From positions 1,426,001 to 1,490,000 of the forward strand of contig CP076040.1 in the NCBI GenBank assembly GCA_014529675.2: a stretch of DNA of 64,000 nt. The letters run 5' to 3'. Numbering within the stretch: the stretch's first letter is position 1; the number at the start of each line of letters is the position of its first letter. Below the pieces are notes generated by a model that saw only the letters and a program-made list of their open reading frames with translations, made no database searches and had not been told where the DNA came from. Positions 55,890 through 64,000 of the stretch are shown here, piece after piece. This DNA comes from Opitutia bacterium ISCC 52 (GTDB taxonomy: Bacteria; Verrucomicrobiota; Verrucomicrobiia; Opitutales; UBA2995). The position numbers and the translations under genes were made by a program.

Positions 55890-57866
55890 TTAGGGATGTA
55901 TGGACTGAATAGTGATTCCATCAGGCGGATTGGGTAAAGCTATCGAATCAGTCAAGTTTCCTGTATAGATCGTAATCTTGTCCCCCGGAGAGGATTTGTA
56001 AATAGCTTCTTCGACTGGGTCTTCATAGCCGTTTGAAGTGGCTTGTTTTGAAATCCACGAACTATACCAGGCTTGTGTGATGCCTTGTTTATTCTCTCTT
56101 CTGACAGCGGTAGGCATTTTAGCGTCCACCCGTTTTAACCAATTCAATAAAATCGATTCGAGTTCGGCCTCCACAGATGAATGCGCTCCTGTTAGATCCT
56201 TCTCTCCAGTTTCGCCTAAATTGTCTTGGAGGTTGTATAGTTCCTTTTCCGACATGAAGTAGCCATCTTCTTTTTCTCGTCGGGATTGTAAACTGTCATG
56301 GTCTTCCCAATACCGGATGTATTTGTAGTTATCTTTGATGACGGCGCTGTAGGGAGCTGAATGTTTGTAATGGGGGACATGCCAGAAAATGGCCCCGTCG
56401 TCGTTAGCTGTAATGGGATCGTTTTCACGATGGACATCTGATTCTGCAGCTTGGAGTAGTGGCACCAAGCTCACACCATCGATTTCTTCGCTCGAAAACC
56501 CAACGGTAGAAGCTTCCTCAACGACAGCCATTTCAATATGCGCCAATTCCAGGATGGTTGGAAAGAAGTCAGGGCCGGTGACAGCAAGCTTACTTGTTCT
56601 ATTCGCGTGTACGCCTGGCCCACGGGCAATTAAAGGAACCCGCGTTCCACCTTCGTAGGCGTGAGTCTTTTCGCTACGCAATGGATTATTGCAGGTGTAA
56701 CCATTTCGTTCTACGCCACCATTGTCTGAGTAAAAGAAAATGATGGTGTTTTCTGCCAAACTTTTGCTTTCAAGATGGCTCATGATTTGCCCAAGGCTTT
56801 CGTCGATACTCTTTACCATAGATGCATAGGTAAACGATGTATGGAAACTGCTGCTACCGGAAGGAGGCTCAATCTCATGTCGCTCATCGCTTCCCCAACG
56901 AGCTTTGAAGAGATCCGCGTGAACTTCCTTGTCCTTGCTTGTTATCCGTCTATCACCGTCGGAATCCCATCGTTTGGCCTTCATGGGACTATGCACGCCA
57001 TAATGTGACATATAGAGGAAGAAGGGGCGAGACTGGTCACTGGCCAAATCGATAAACTCTAAGGCCCTGTAGGTAAGCGCATCTGATAGGTAGGTAAGTT
57101 CCTTAAAGTCGTCGGCCTTGGTTGAGCCTTGAGGCCAATTCTGCGGGTAGCGTTTTTCCGGTGATTCCAGGTTTGGAAAATAAACGTCGCTCCAGTCAGA
57201 GCCTCGGTAGAAGTCCCAGCCAGGTCTATCACCTCCTGCCGGTGCTCCTCGGAAGCTACCGCCGATATTGTAATCGAATCCGTGAGCTTCAGGTTCGAAG
57301 CCAGTCGCTCCTTCGCTGTAAACATGCCATTTGCCTATGGTACAGGAAAGGTAGTCTTTGCCATTGCTCGAATTCGATTTCAGGGCTCGTGCAATAGAGG
57401 TTTCCTTTTGTGGATCCAAATTTCTTATGAGGTCCGGTTCTACGGGTTCAGCGAATTTCATTTCCTCGACCTTAAACGGTCCCATGCCTTGTTTCTGGTC
57501 ATGAGTATTGTTGTTGGTGAATCCGATTCTTGTGGGATACTTTCCGGTCAGAATGCTCGCTCGTGAGGGTCCGCAAAAAGGGCAGGCTGCGTAGGCGTTG
57601 GTAAATCGAATACCTTCGTTCGCTAGTTTTGCGATATTAGGTGTGTAATAATAACGACTATCGAATTCACCTCCTACGTTTTCGTAGGTTTCACCATTGG
57701 GTCCCTCAAAACCATTGATGTCGGTCCATCCAAGATCATCCACCAGAAAGAAAATGATATTGGGTCTTTCCGGTGGATCTTCTGCTTCTGCATTTTGATA
57801 TGCGAGAAGGCTGACCCCAAGAACCAGGGCCGCACAAATTCCTGAAAAGCTGTGGAAAGCCCTCAT
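55890..57866 (-). CDS. Long secreted sulfatase (CGPSR)
   Basis: 658 residues from the ATG at 57866, one base after the stop of the previous sulfatase; signal peptide ending NAEA. It shows VDDLGWTDI, formylglycine Cys98 in CGPSR (after another Cys, CPFCGPSR), GKWHVYSEG and YSDNGGVE. It is about 150 residues longer than its neighbours: an insert near 250-370 holds DSDGDRRITSKD, a possible EF-hand-like calcium loop, and the C-terminus extends past ELYNLQDNLGE with TAVRRENKQGIT and a small strand-rich end. Second gene of the operon. Confidence 0.9.
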   Translation of the reverse strand: MRAFHSFSGICAALVLGVSLLAYQNAEAEDPPERPNIIFFLVDDLGWTDINGFEGPNGETYENVGGEFDSRYYYTPNIAKLANEGIRFTNAYAACPFCGPSRASILTGKYPTRIGFTNNNTHDQKQGMGPFKVEEMKFAEPVEPDLIRNLDPQKETSIARALKSNSSNGKDYLSCTIGKWHVYSEGATGFEPEAHGFDYNIGGSFRGAPAGGDRPGWDFYRGSDWSDVYFPNLESPEKRYPQNWPQGSTKADDFKELTYLSDALTYRALEFIDLASDQSRPFFLYMSHYGVHSPMKAKRWDSDGDRRITSKDKEVHADLFKARWGSDERHEIEPPSGSSSFHTSFTYASMVKSIDESLGQIMSHLESKSLAENTIIFFYSDNGGVERNGYTCNNPLRSEKTHAYEGGTRVPLIARGPGVHANRTSKLAVTGPDFFPTILELAHIEMAVVEEASTVGFSSEEIDGVSLVPLLQAAESDVHRENDPITANDDGAIFWHVPHYKHSAPYSAVIKDNYKYIRYWEDHDSLQSRREKEDGYFMSEKELYNLQDNLGETGEKDLTGAHSSVEAELESILLNWLKRVDAKMPTAVRRENKQGITQAWYSSWISKQATSNGYEDPVEEAIYKSSPGDKITIYTGNLTDSIALPNPPDGITIQSIHP

Positions 57867-57867
57867 G

Positions 57868-59232
57868 TCAATCCAACCAAGGTCTCCAAATCTTGGGCAT
57901 AGTAAATTCCTCGGGTACGGATGTTTCTGAATTACCAGCAAAGCCGTGAGGAGGGTAGGAGGCCGCACGGTAGGCTTCGATTTTGGCCACCATCTTCTTT
58001 AGCACTTCTGGGTGACGGTCTTTAAGATCCGTTTTTTCGTAGGGATCTGCTTCGATATCAAACAGGTGTATCAACATTGATGATACGCCGTTGACGGGTT
58101 CCTCTGCGCTTATGACTAACTTCCACTTGCCGTCGAGTAACGCAGCTCGTGTGGGTGCAATGTGGAGCGGGACCTCCTTGCGCGATTGTTTGGCTCCCTT
58201 TAGAATGGGGAGCACATCCATGCCGTCGATGTCTGAAACGTCTTGATCTATGATTCCGGCAAGTGTAGGTAGGATATCTACCATATGAATGACTTCATTG
58301 ATTTTCTTTCCGCCCTCCAAATGGTCGGGCCAATGGATCACGGTAGGTACACGGATGCCGCCTTCAAAGAGTTCCTTTTTGCCGCCCCGGAGTTTGCCGT
58401 TGCGCGCGCCGAATCGGATACGTCCTCCGTTGTCCGATGTGAACATCGCCAAGGTGTTTTGTCGCATTTCTTTTGATTCCAATGCTTTGATGACTCGTCC
58501 GATTGCGACATCCATGGCATCAACCATACCGGCAAAAATCCTTCGACTTTCATCTTCGATGTGCGCGTATTTCTTCACGTATTTGTCAGGTGCCTGCAGT
58601 GGAGTGTGGGGTGCGTTAAAGGGCACGTAGAGAAAAAGTGGTTGATCGGGATCGTGTTGTTCGATGACGCGGACGGCTTCATCACCCATCAGGTCTGTTG
58701 TGTAGCCTTCCTCCTTCAGCATCGCGCCGTTGCGGTGCCAGTCAATGCCGCCCAAACGATCGTGAGTGAAATAATCTATCATACCGAGGTAATGACCATA
58801 CTGGTGATCAAATCCGCGATTCTGTGGCAGGAATGCCTGTTGGCTCAACCCCAGATGCCACTTGCCTACGATGGCCGTAGCATAACCCGCGTCCTTGAAA
58901 TACTGGGGGAGCGTCTTTTCATTCAGATTTAATCCATAGACATCCCAAGGGCGAATCACGTCGACTTGTAGACCGAGGGTAAAAGGATACTTTCCGCTCA
59001 TGAGTGCACCCCGTGTGGGTGAGCAGATGGGCTGCACATAAAAGCGATCTAGTTCCAATCCCTGGCTAGCTAAGCGATCCAGGTTCGGTGTTTCGATCAC
59101 ACTGTCGTGAAACCCAACGTCCTTCCAGCCGAGATCGTCCGCCAGAAAGATAACAACATGAGGTTTTTCAGCAGCCGCTAGCAAGGGAAGAAGTAGCAGG
59201 CAGATAATGGAGGCAAATTTCTTCAATACCAT
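57868..59232 (-). CDS. Secreted sulfatase, N-acetylgalactosamine-4-sulfatase (ARSB)-like (CSPTR)
   Basis: 454 residues with a signal peptide ending AAAE. It has ADDLGWKDVGFH, Cys70 in CSPTR, GKWHLGL and FTSDNGGRIRFGARNGKLRG, the last block being characteristic of arylsulfatase B-like enzymes that desulfate GalNAc-4-sulfate in chondroitin or dermatan; substrate inferred. It is the first gene of a three-gene operon, with stop and next ATG one base apart, which ties the three sulfatases to one regulated substrate. Confidence 0.92.
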   Translation of the reverse strand: MVLKKFASIICLLLLPLLAAAEKPHVVIFLADDLGWKDVGFHDSVIETPNLDRLASQGLELDRFYVQPICSPTRGALMSGKYPFTLGLQVDVIRPWDVYGLNLNEKTLPQYFKDAGYATAIVGKWHLGLSQQAFLPQNRGFDHQYGHYLGMIDYFTHDRLGGIDWHRNGAMLKEEGYTTDLMGDEAVRVIEQHDPDQPLFLYVPFNAPHTPLQAPDKYVKKYAHIEDESRRIFAGMVDAMDVAIGRVIKALESKEMRQNTLAMFTSDNGGRIRFGARNGKLRGGKKELFEGGIRVPTVIHWPDHLEGGKKINEVIHMVDILPTLAGIIDQDVSDIDGMDVLPILKGAKQSRKEVPLHIAPTRAALLDGKWKLVISAEEPVNGVSSMLIHLFDIEADPYEKTDLKDRHPEVLKKMVAKIEAYRAASYPPHGFAGNSETSVPEEFTMPKIWRPWLD

Positions 59233-59331
59233 ATTATTGTTCTGACTCTAGCTTCCGCTTAAGTCGATCTCGATTTATATCACTCAATTGAACTGGCGCA
59301 GGAAGTTGATTTGCATGCATAGTGTGTGCTC

Positions 59332-60060
59332 ATGAAAAGGTGCTTTGTCTTATGGCTGTGTTGTCCGATGTTTTGCTTGCTGACCGCTTGTCAGGAATCT
59401 TCGACTGACCCGGTTTATAAAGCGATATCTCTCCTAGGTGTTACCATGGTTGTGGATGGCCAATTGACTGAGAAGATCTGGGAAGACGCCTATTGGGAGA
59501 GAGGGTTTGAATTTCCCTGGCTGGCGATGGAAACACCAACGACAGAATTCTGTAGTTTGAAGAGTGATGACCGTTTGTATTTCGCTTATAAGGTAAAAGA
59601 TGACGATATCGTGTTTGCTTCTGGCCCATTCGAAGACGAAAGAGGCGTTGCGAAAGGGGATCGCGTGGAGATCTTTTTTGCCAAAGACGAATCCTTGGCA
59701 AAATACTATTGTCTTGAAATCAGCCCGAAGGGCCGAGTGATGGATTATCGGGCATCCCATTATCGACAGTTTGACCATTCTTGGACTTGCGAAGGATTAG
59801 AGGTCGCTGCTCAGGTATTGGACGATGGCTATGTAGTAGAAGGAGCCATCCCTTTGGAAACCTTGAGGTCATTGGGACTGATAACACCGGGAGAGAATAA
59901 TCGCATTCATACAGGTTTATTTCGCGGAGAGTTTAGTCATGGTGTCGGTGATTCGATCGAACAACGTTGGATCAGTTGGATCAGGCCCGCATCTGAGGAG
60001 CCCGACTTTCATATTCCTTCTGCCTTTGGGCATTTTGAAGTCTCTGGGGGTGAAAAATAG
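59332..60060 (+). CDS. CBM9-like carbohydrate-binding lipoprotein
   Basis: 242 residues from the ATG at 59332 (a GTG two codons earlier is less likely). Lipobox LTAC gives Cys20. The rest follows the carbohydrate-binding family 9-like fold: VVDGQLTEKIWEDAYW near the start, DDRLYFAYKVKDDDI, GDRVEIFFA, GYVVEGAIPLETL and RTHTGLFRGEF-like text before IPSAFGHFE. Such proteins bind glycan ends on the cell surface. It is 120 bases upstream of the AGE-NagA-NagB operon and divergent from the sulfatase operon. Confidence 0.8.
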   Translation: MKRCFVLWLCCPMFCLLTACQESSTDPVYKAISLLGVTMVVDGQLTEKIWEDAYWERGFEFPWLAMETPTTEFCSLKSDDRLYFAYKVKDDDIVFASGPFEDERGVAKGDRVEIFFAKDESLAKYYCLEISPKGRVMDYRASHYRQFDHSWTCEGLEVAAQVLDDGYVVEGAIPLETLRSLGLITPGENNRIHTGLFRGEFSHGVGDSIEQRWISWIRPASEEPDFHIPSAFGHFEVSGGEK

Positions 60061-60180
60061 CTTTTTAATCCAGTCATTTTACCGTCCAAGAACTTCGCGT
60101 TGAGTAATGGCTCTAGATTGTGAAAGAATAAACAATCTTTTTGAGCCAAGATTACTTGGTCTAAGAGACAGCTAATCATC

Positions 60181-61467
60181 ATGAACCGCAGAAATTTTTT
60201 AAGCACTTCCATCGCTATGGGATTGAGTGGTGCCAGTGTGCCACAGCTATTTGGGCAATCGAAGCGGAGCCGTTCATTAGATCAGCTATTAGAAGACTGT
60301 CGCTCTCAGTTGTTTGATAAGTATCTGCCTTTTTGGGAGAAAGGGGGAATTGATGAGGCAAATGGCGGATTCATGTGTTACCTTTATGAAGATGGTTCGG
60401 TGGAGAATGACCGAAAAGATATTTGGTACCAGGGGCGCGGTATTTGGGTGTACGCCTACCTTTACAATGAGATTGAGAAGAATCCCAAATGGCTCGGGAT
60501 TGCTCGCAAGGCTCGAAACTTCATGGTGGAGCACATGCATCGGGGAGACGGAACCTGGCTCGACACGGTGGATAGGATTGGGAAGCCGGTGAGCTCTATT
60601 GCGATTGATCGAACGAACAATATCTACGGTGCCCTTTTTGCAGCAGTGGGTTTGATTCAGTATGCTAAAGCAACTGGCAGTGAGGAGGACATCGAGCTGG
60701 CTCGTCTCTCGATTCGTAAATCAGTGAAGCGGTATGAAGATCCTGGTTATCTGGGCGTGCCCGTTCAGGGAATCGAGGCCAGTGGCCTGCGCGCACAAGG
60801 GCATTCGTTTATGCTGGTTTGGGTGGTACCGCAATTATTGGAATTGATTTCGGATCCGTGGTTGGAAGCTCTCGTTGAAGAGCACCTCGATGCCGTTGAG
60901 AATAAATTTTGGCATCCGGACTATGGAATATCAAATGAGTATTTATATCATGACTATTCACGGATTCCTTCACAGGAAGGATTTATGGTTCCTGGTCACA
61001 GTATCGAAACCCAATGGATGTGTATGAATGAAGCGCTCCGACAAGGTGAGGAAGGGAGACGCGACGTATTCAAGAATCGGATGCGAAGGCTGGTCGAAAT
61101 GAGTTGGGATTATGTTTACGACGGAACTTGTGATACCGCTTATCAGGCGGTCACCGTTGGTGATACACCCGCTGGATCCGTTCTGGATGTTAAAACGATG
61201 TGGGCCCAATCCGAAGTAGCACTTGGTTGCTTATTTGCTTATGAACAAACGGGTGAAGTCTGGGCTCGAGAATGGTTTGATCGGAGCTGGAACTATCTCC
61301 AGCGAACCATGCTGACTGACCATGGAGTGTGGAGACAGGCGGTGGATCGTCGGGGAAGGGATAAGCAACGGGCGGGTATTTCAAATGTCCGTCGTGGGAA
61401 TTTTCATCAACCTCGTTGTTTGATGTATATGATGAAGTCACTTGAACGAATGAGTGCACAGCCATGA
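60181..61467 (+). CDS. Exported N-acylglucosamine 2-epimerase (AGE) family protein
   Basis: 428 residues. The start MNRRNFLSTSIAMGLSG is a Tat-like signal, so the enzyme is probably exported, unlike typical AGE enzymes. The alpha6/alpha6-barrel family blocks are present: GGFMCYLYEDG, WYQGRGIWVYAYLYNE, GHSFMLVW, then PGHSIETQW, the block holding a catalytic histidine. The family also includes cellobiose and mannose 2-epimerases. It overlaps the next gene (short NagA) by four bases (ATGA 61464-61467) and begins an operon with NagA and NagB. Confidence 0.85.
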   Translation: MNRRNFLSTSIAMGLSGASVPQLFGQSKRSRSLDQLLEDCRSQLFDKYLPFWEKGGIDEANGGFMCYLYEDGSVENDRKDIWYQGRGIWVYAYLYNEIEKNPKWLGIARKARNFMVEHMHRGDGTWLDTVDRIGKPVSSIAIDRTNNIYGALFAAVGLIQYAKATGSEEDIELARLSIRKSVKRYEDPGYLGVPVQGIEASGLRAQGHSFMLVWVVPQLLELISDPWLEALVEEHLDAVENKFWHPDYGISNEYLYHDYSRIPSQEGFMVPGHSIETQWMCMNEALRQGEEGRRDVFKNRMRRLVEMSWDYVYDGTCDTAYQAVTVGDTPAGSVLDVKTMWAQSEVALGCLFAYEQTGEVWAREWFDRSWNYLQRTMLTDHGVWRQAVDRRGRDKQRAGISNVRRGNFHQPRCLMYMMKSLERMSAQP

Positions 61468-62375
61468 AGCTATTTGATTTTCAGGTGAATGGATTCGGCG
61501 GGGTCGATTTTCAATCGGACTCGCTAAGCTTGGAAGAAATGCAACACGCGGTGGATGTGCTGCATGAGTATAAGATGACTTCTGTCTTTCTGACTTTGAT
61601 AACCGATCGAGTTGATTCGATGTGCCGGAAGTTAGAGCAAATAGAGCGGATGCGCGGTCATGATCGACGAATCGCCGACACTCTTTCTGGCTATCACGTC
61701 GAGGGCCCTTGGATATCGACAGAAGCTGGATATCATGGGGCGCACCCAGTGGAGCTGGCCTGTAAGCCGACTTTGCAGGATTACCGCGCGCTGCGTGATG
61801 CGGCCGGAGGCCATTTAAAACTCATCACCCTGGCCCCCGAAGTCGATGGTTGTGAGCCGATCATTGAAGCGGCGTGTGCCGATGGCGTTCGCATTAGTCT
61901 AGGGCATACCAATGCTTCTGAAAGCGATATTGATAGGGCCATCAAAGGAGGAGCAACGCTGGCAACCCATGTAGGGAATGCCGTTCCTGCTCAGATGCAC
62001 CGGCACGATAATGTAGTTCAGCGGTTATTGGCTAGGGATGAGCTCATCTGCTGTTTGATTCCAGATGGCATTCACCTGCCACCCTTTGTCTTACAAAACT
62101 TCTTTCGAGCGAAACCTGAAGGTAAGGTATTCTTTACTACGGACTGCATGGCTGCAGCTGGGTCTCCTCCTGGAAGGTATACGATCGGTCCGCATGAACT
62201 GGAAGTAGGGGAGGATGGTATTGTTCGTTTACCTGGAGACACTCGATTTGCTGGTTCATCGCTAACGCTCGATCAAGGAGTTGAAAATATTATTGATTGG
62301 CTCGGCCTGGATCGGGAAGAAGCAATACGTCTTTGTTCGACACATGCCGCTGAGCATTTTGGAATTAGCTTATAA
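61464..62375 (+). CDS. nagA: N-acetylglucosamine-6-phosphate deacetylase, short form
   Basis: 303 residues, about 75 shorter than usual NagA: it begins at FDFQVNGFGG and lacks the N-terminal beta-sandwich half. The catalytic barrel is complete: Glu80 (YHVEGPW), His148 (LGHTNAS), His169 (ATHVGNAVPAQMHRHD), His204 (DGIHLPP) and the catalytic Asp227 (TTDCMAAAG). It hydrolyses GlcNAc-6-phosphate to glucosamine-6-phosphate in the cytosol. It is translationally coupled to AGE and six bases before NagB, so the substrate chain is consistent. Confidence 0.85.
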   Translation: MKLFDFQVNGFGGVDFQSDSLSLEEMQHAVDVLHEYKMTSVFLTLITDRVDSMCRKLEQIERMRGHDRRIADTLSGYHVEGPWISTEAGYHGAHPVELACKPTLQDYRALRDAAGGHLKLITLAPEVDGCEPIIEAACADGVRISLGHTNASESDIDRAIKGGATLATHVGNAVPAQMHRHDNVVQRLLARDELICCLIPDGIHLPPFVLQNFFRAKPEGKVFFTTDCMAAAGSPPGRYTIGPHELEVGEDGIVRLPGDTRFAGSSLTLDQGVENIIDWLGLDREEAIRLCSTHAAEHFGISL

Positions 62376-62380
62376 CTTTT

Positions 62381-63175
62381 ATGTCAGACTCGAATCATCC
62401 TTCACCTATTCGTGAGCTCTCATCCGATGCTCTTAACTCGGCCGTTTATCCTAACCGTGATGACATGGGGAAAGCGGCGGCTCTTTATGCCATAGATTAC
62501 CTGAAATCGATTCAGGACTCGAAAGATGAAATTCGCATCGTTGTGGGTAGCGCTCCTTCGCAAGATGAATTTTATCATCATCTGTCCTCGTTGCCTGAAT
62601 CCGAGGAGATTCAATGGTCCAAGTTCACTGTTTTCCACATGGATGAGTATGTAGGGATTAGCGCTGATCATTCTGCCAGTTTTCGAGCTTACCAGCGCGC
62701 GCATTTTGTGAGCAAAGTTCCCCTCAAGGCATTTCATGAAATCAGAGGGGAATCGGAAGACCCTGAAGCTGAATGCAAGCGATTGAGTGGGCTACTCTCA
62801 GAGGCGCCGATCGATTTGGCTTGTTGTGGAATAGGAGAAAACGGGCACTTGGCCTTTAACGATCCTCCGGTCGCTGACTTTGACGACCCGGTGGAAGCCA
62901 AGGTGGTGGCGTTGGATGATATTTGTCGTCAGCAGCAGGTGAATGATGGTTGTTTCCCTGATTTTGATTCAGTGCCGACCCATGCCATTACGCTTACCTT
63001 GAAAGTCTTCAAGGAAGCTAAGGTTCTGAGCTGTGTAGTTCCGTCACCGACCAAAGCAAAGGCGGTAGCAGCCACTATTAACGGTCCCATCTCAACCGAT
63101 TGTCCTGCTACCTTGATGCGTTTGCATCCGAATGCTCGGATGTTTTTAGAACCGGACTCAGCGGCGTTGGTTTGA
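62381..63175 (+). CDS. nagB: Glucosamine-6-phosphate deaminase
   Basis: 264 residues with the NagB signature blocks DEYVG (88-92) and GIGENGHLAFNDPP (Asn154, His156, Asp161). Compared with E. coli NagB, Asn replaces Asp141 and Asp replaces Glu148; this variant is widespread in related phyla. It converts glucosamine-6-phosphate to fructose-6-phosphate and ammonia. Last gene of the AGE-NagA-NagB operon. A second, more divergent NagB-like gene lies at 26061-26906. Confidence 0.85.
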   Translation: MSDSNHPSPIRELSSDALNSAVYPNRDDMGKAAALYAIDYLKSIQDSKDEIRIVVGSAPSQDEFYHHLSSLPESEEIQWSKFTVFHMDEYVGISADHSASFRAYQRAHFVSKVPLKAFHEIRGESEDPEAECKRLSGLLSEAPIDLACCGIGENGHLAFNDPPVADFDDPVEAKVVALDDICRQQQVNDGCFPDFDSVPTHAITLTLKVFKEAKVLSCVVPSPTKAKAVAATINGPISTDCPATLMRLHPNARMFLEPDSAALV

Positions 63176-63186
63176 TTTGTTTTAGC

Positions 63187-63265
63187 TGTAGGAGCGGATT
63201 TATCCCGCGATTATCCTGATGCTTATTGGTTAAAAAATCCATCGAGGGCTAAGCCCGCTCTTACA
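63187..63265. repeat. REP-like inverted pair, family B
   Basis: TGTAGGAGCGGATTTATCCC then GCGA at the left and GGGCTAAGCCCGCTCTTACA at the right enclose about 35 bases between convergent genes. The right end supplies the TAA stop of the minus-strand gene at 63261. Confidence 0.8.
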
Positions 63266-64000
63266 GTTTCAATTTTTCCAGTTGAACTAACTGAATCTCG
63301 TAAGCGATCTCATCGGTCTCAGCTGGACCTGCTTGTCTCCGAGCAGCACGAATCTTTTTTCCCTGAGTCGGATCTATAGTTTCGACCCATGCCACGGTGT
63401 AGAGGTGGCCATCGGCGCCCATCGCAATGCTCTCGGTAAAGAAAATGCGACGTCCGGTTTCCAAAGTAAGCGGACCATGGTCCATGAAGCTTTTTGAATC
63501 AATTTGGTAGGTGAGCAAATGTACGGACGATTTTAAGTCTACTCTGCCTTGGACCTTTTGGCCAGGAGCATGCCCCAGGTAGTAGAGGGTGTTGTTCGGT
63601 CCGAGCATGAACCCAAGTTGAGTCCGCATAGGATTTCTTTGAGAATCTTGAGATACCCCATCTGCTTTGAAGGAGTGAATCGACGATAAAGAGTTCTTGG
63701 AGGGTGAATACTCGAAGAGTTGTGTGCTGCCTCCGTGTAATCCCCAGAAGCTGTTCGTTTTTTCATTCCATAAAATGGTTCTCCAGCCCTGCCAGTAATA
63801 GTGGGGTTCTGGAAGGATTTTAAAGGCTGGATCCCGATCGGGAACGACTGAGTTGAGATCAAGGTCGGTGCTGTAGTAAATCGGACGCTGCTTACTAGTA
63901 TTCAAATTCCAAACACGGCCTCTGTCCGTGGATCCGTATAACGTCCCTTGTCCATCAATCCCCAGCTTCCGGCAAATGAAACTCCATTCACTTCCCAGGT
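63261..64000 (-). CDS. Beta-propeller-like protein, 5' end outside the window
   Basis: An open frame enters from the right edge and ends at TAA 63261-63263, giving about 245 residues. The text has propeller-like repeats (GIDGQGTLYGSTDRGRVWNL, LGFMLGPNNTLYYLGHAPG, ESIAMGADGHLYTVAWVE) and ends in a charged helix (VQLEKLKL). No catalytic motif is visible and the family is not assigned. A TTG at 63905 could be mistaken for a start, but the coding pattern continues upstream of it. Confidence 0.65.
   Translation of the reverse strand, partial: LGSEWSFICRKLGIDGQGTLYGSTDRGRVWNLNTSKQRPIYYSTDLDLNSVVPDRDPAFKILPEPHYYWQGWRTILWNEKTNSFWGLHGGSTQLFEYSPSKNSLSSIHSFKADGVSQDSQRNPMRTQLGFMLGPNNTLYYLGHAPGQKVQGRVDLKSSVHLLTYQIDSKSFMDHGPLTLETGRRIFFTESIAMGADGHLYTVAWVETIDPTQGKKIRAARRQAGPAETDEIAYEIQLVQLEKLKL

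Noticed and set aside
33487-63265. CRISPR array
   Set aside because: The repeated TAGGAG elements are scattered one per gap, form inverted pairs and have no regular spacers or cas genes, which fits REP-like elements instead.

Overview
The window looks like a piece of a PVC-superphylum chromosome, most likely a marine Verrucomicrobiota (Opitutae-like) bacterium. This is inferred from gene content: a dense set of formylglycine sulfatases, Tat-tagged enzymes, DUF1080, GxDLY/SGNH, DUF3604, DUF6797 and Gfo/Idh/MocA proteins, and REP-like palindromes between genes. No rRNA, tRNA, phage, insertion sequence or CRISPR array was seen.

Layout. 1-9.7 kb: a short-chain dehydrogenase broken by an in-frame stop, a BNR_4 propeller with two overlapping amidohydrolases, an exported RidA facing an exported PLP enzyme/M28 peptidase operon, a sugar isomerase followed by an epimerase stump, and two small genes sharing a promoter-like motif. 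9.7-16.9 kb: a GxDLY/SGNH hydrolase, a double-propeller sialidase/glycosidase fusion, a PhyH dioxygenase, a redoxin and a GNAT gene each with an in-frame TAA, and an esterase. 16.9-25.1 kb: five sulfatases. 25.2-31.2 kb: DUF1080, a divergent NagB-like protein, a DUF3604/MFS operon and a Gfo/Idh protein. 31.4-32.1 kb: a graveyard of three gene pieces. 32.1-38.4 kb: three more sulfatases (one broken) and an NHL propeller. 38.6-46.8 kb: a broken aldo/keto reductase, a YceI lipoprotein, a large DUF6797-like propeller ending in a blue-copper domain, and an OPT transporter next to a second exported PLP enzyme. 47-54.4 kb: PepE-like peptidase, fuconolactonase-like hydrolase, SDR, DapA/NanA-type lyase, a tandem sialidase pair (one broken), and a truncated SSS transporter. 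54.5-59.2 kb: a three-sulfatase operon. 59.3-63.2 kb: a CBM9-like lipoprotein and an operon of exported AGE-family epimerase, short NagA and NagB.

Taken together this is an accessory region for harvesting sulfated, amino-sugar-rich and possibly sialylated glycans. Exported sulfatases and propeller enzymes trim the polymer, and cytosolic NagA/NagB, lyase, isomerase and SDR enzymes feed the sugars to central metabolism. No TonB-dependent receptor, SusD or sulfatase-maturation enzyme is visible here.

The most unusual property is the high density of interrupted genes. Six genes are broken by one in-frame stop (five TAA, one TGA), two have a frameshifted 5' end, and three sites join truncated genes abruptly. 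Either this accessory region is decaying or the assembly has errors; raw reads would decide. Gene functions are family-level assignments made by eye; no database search was possible.
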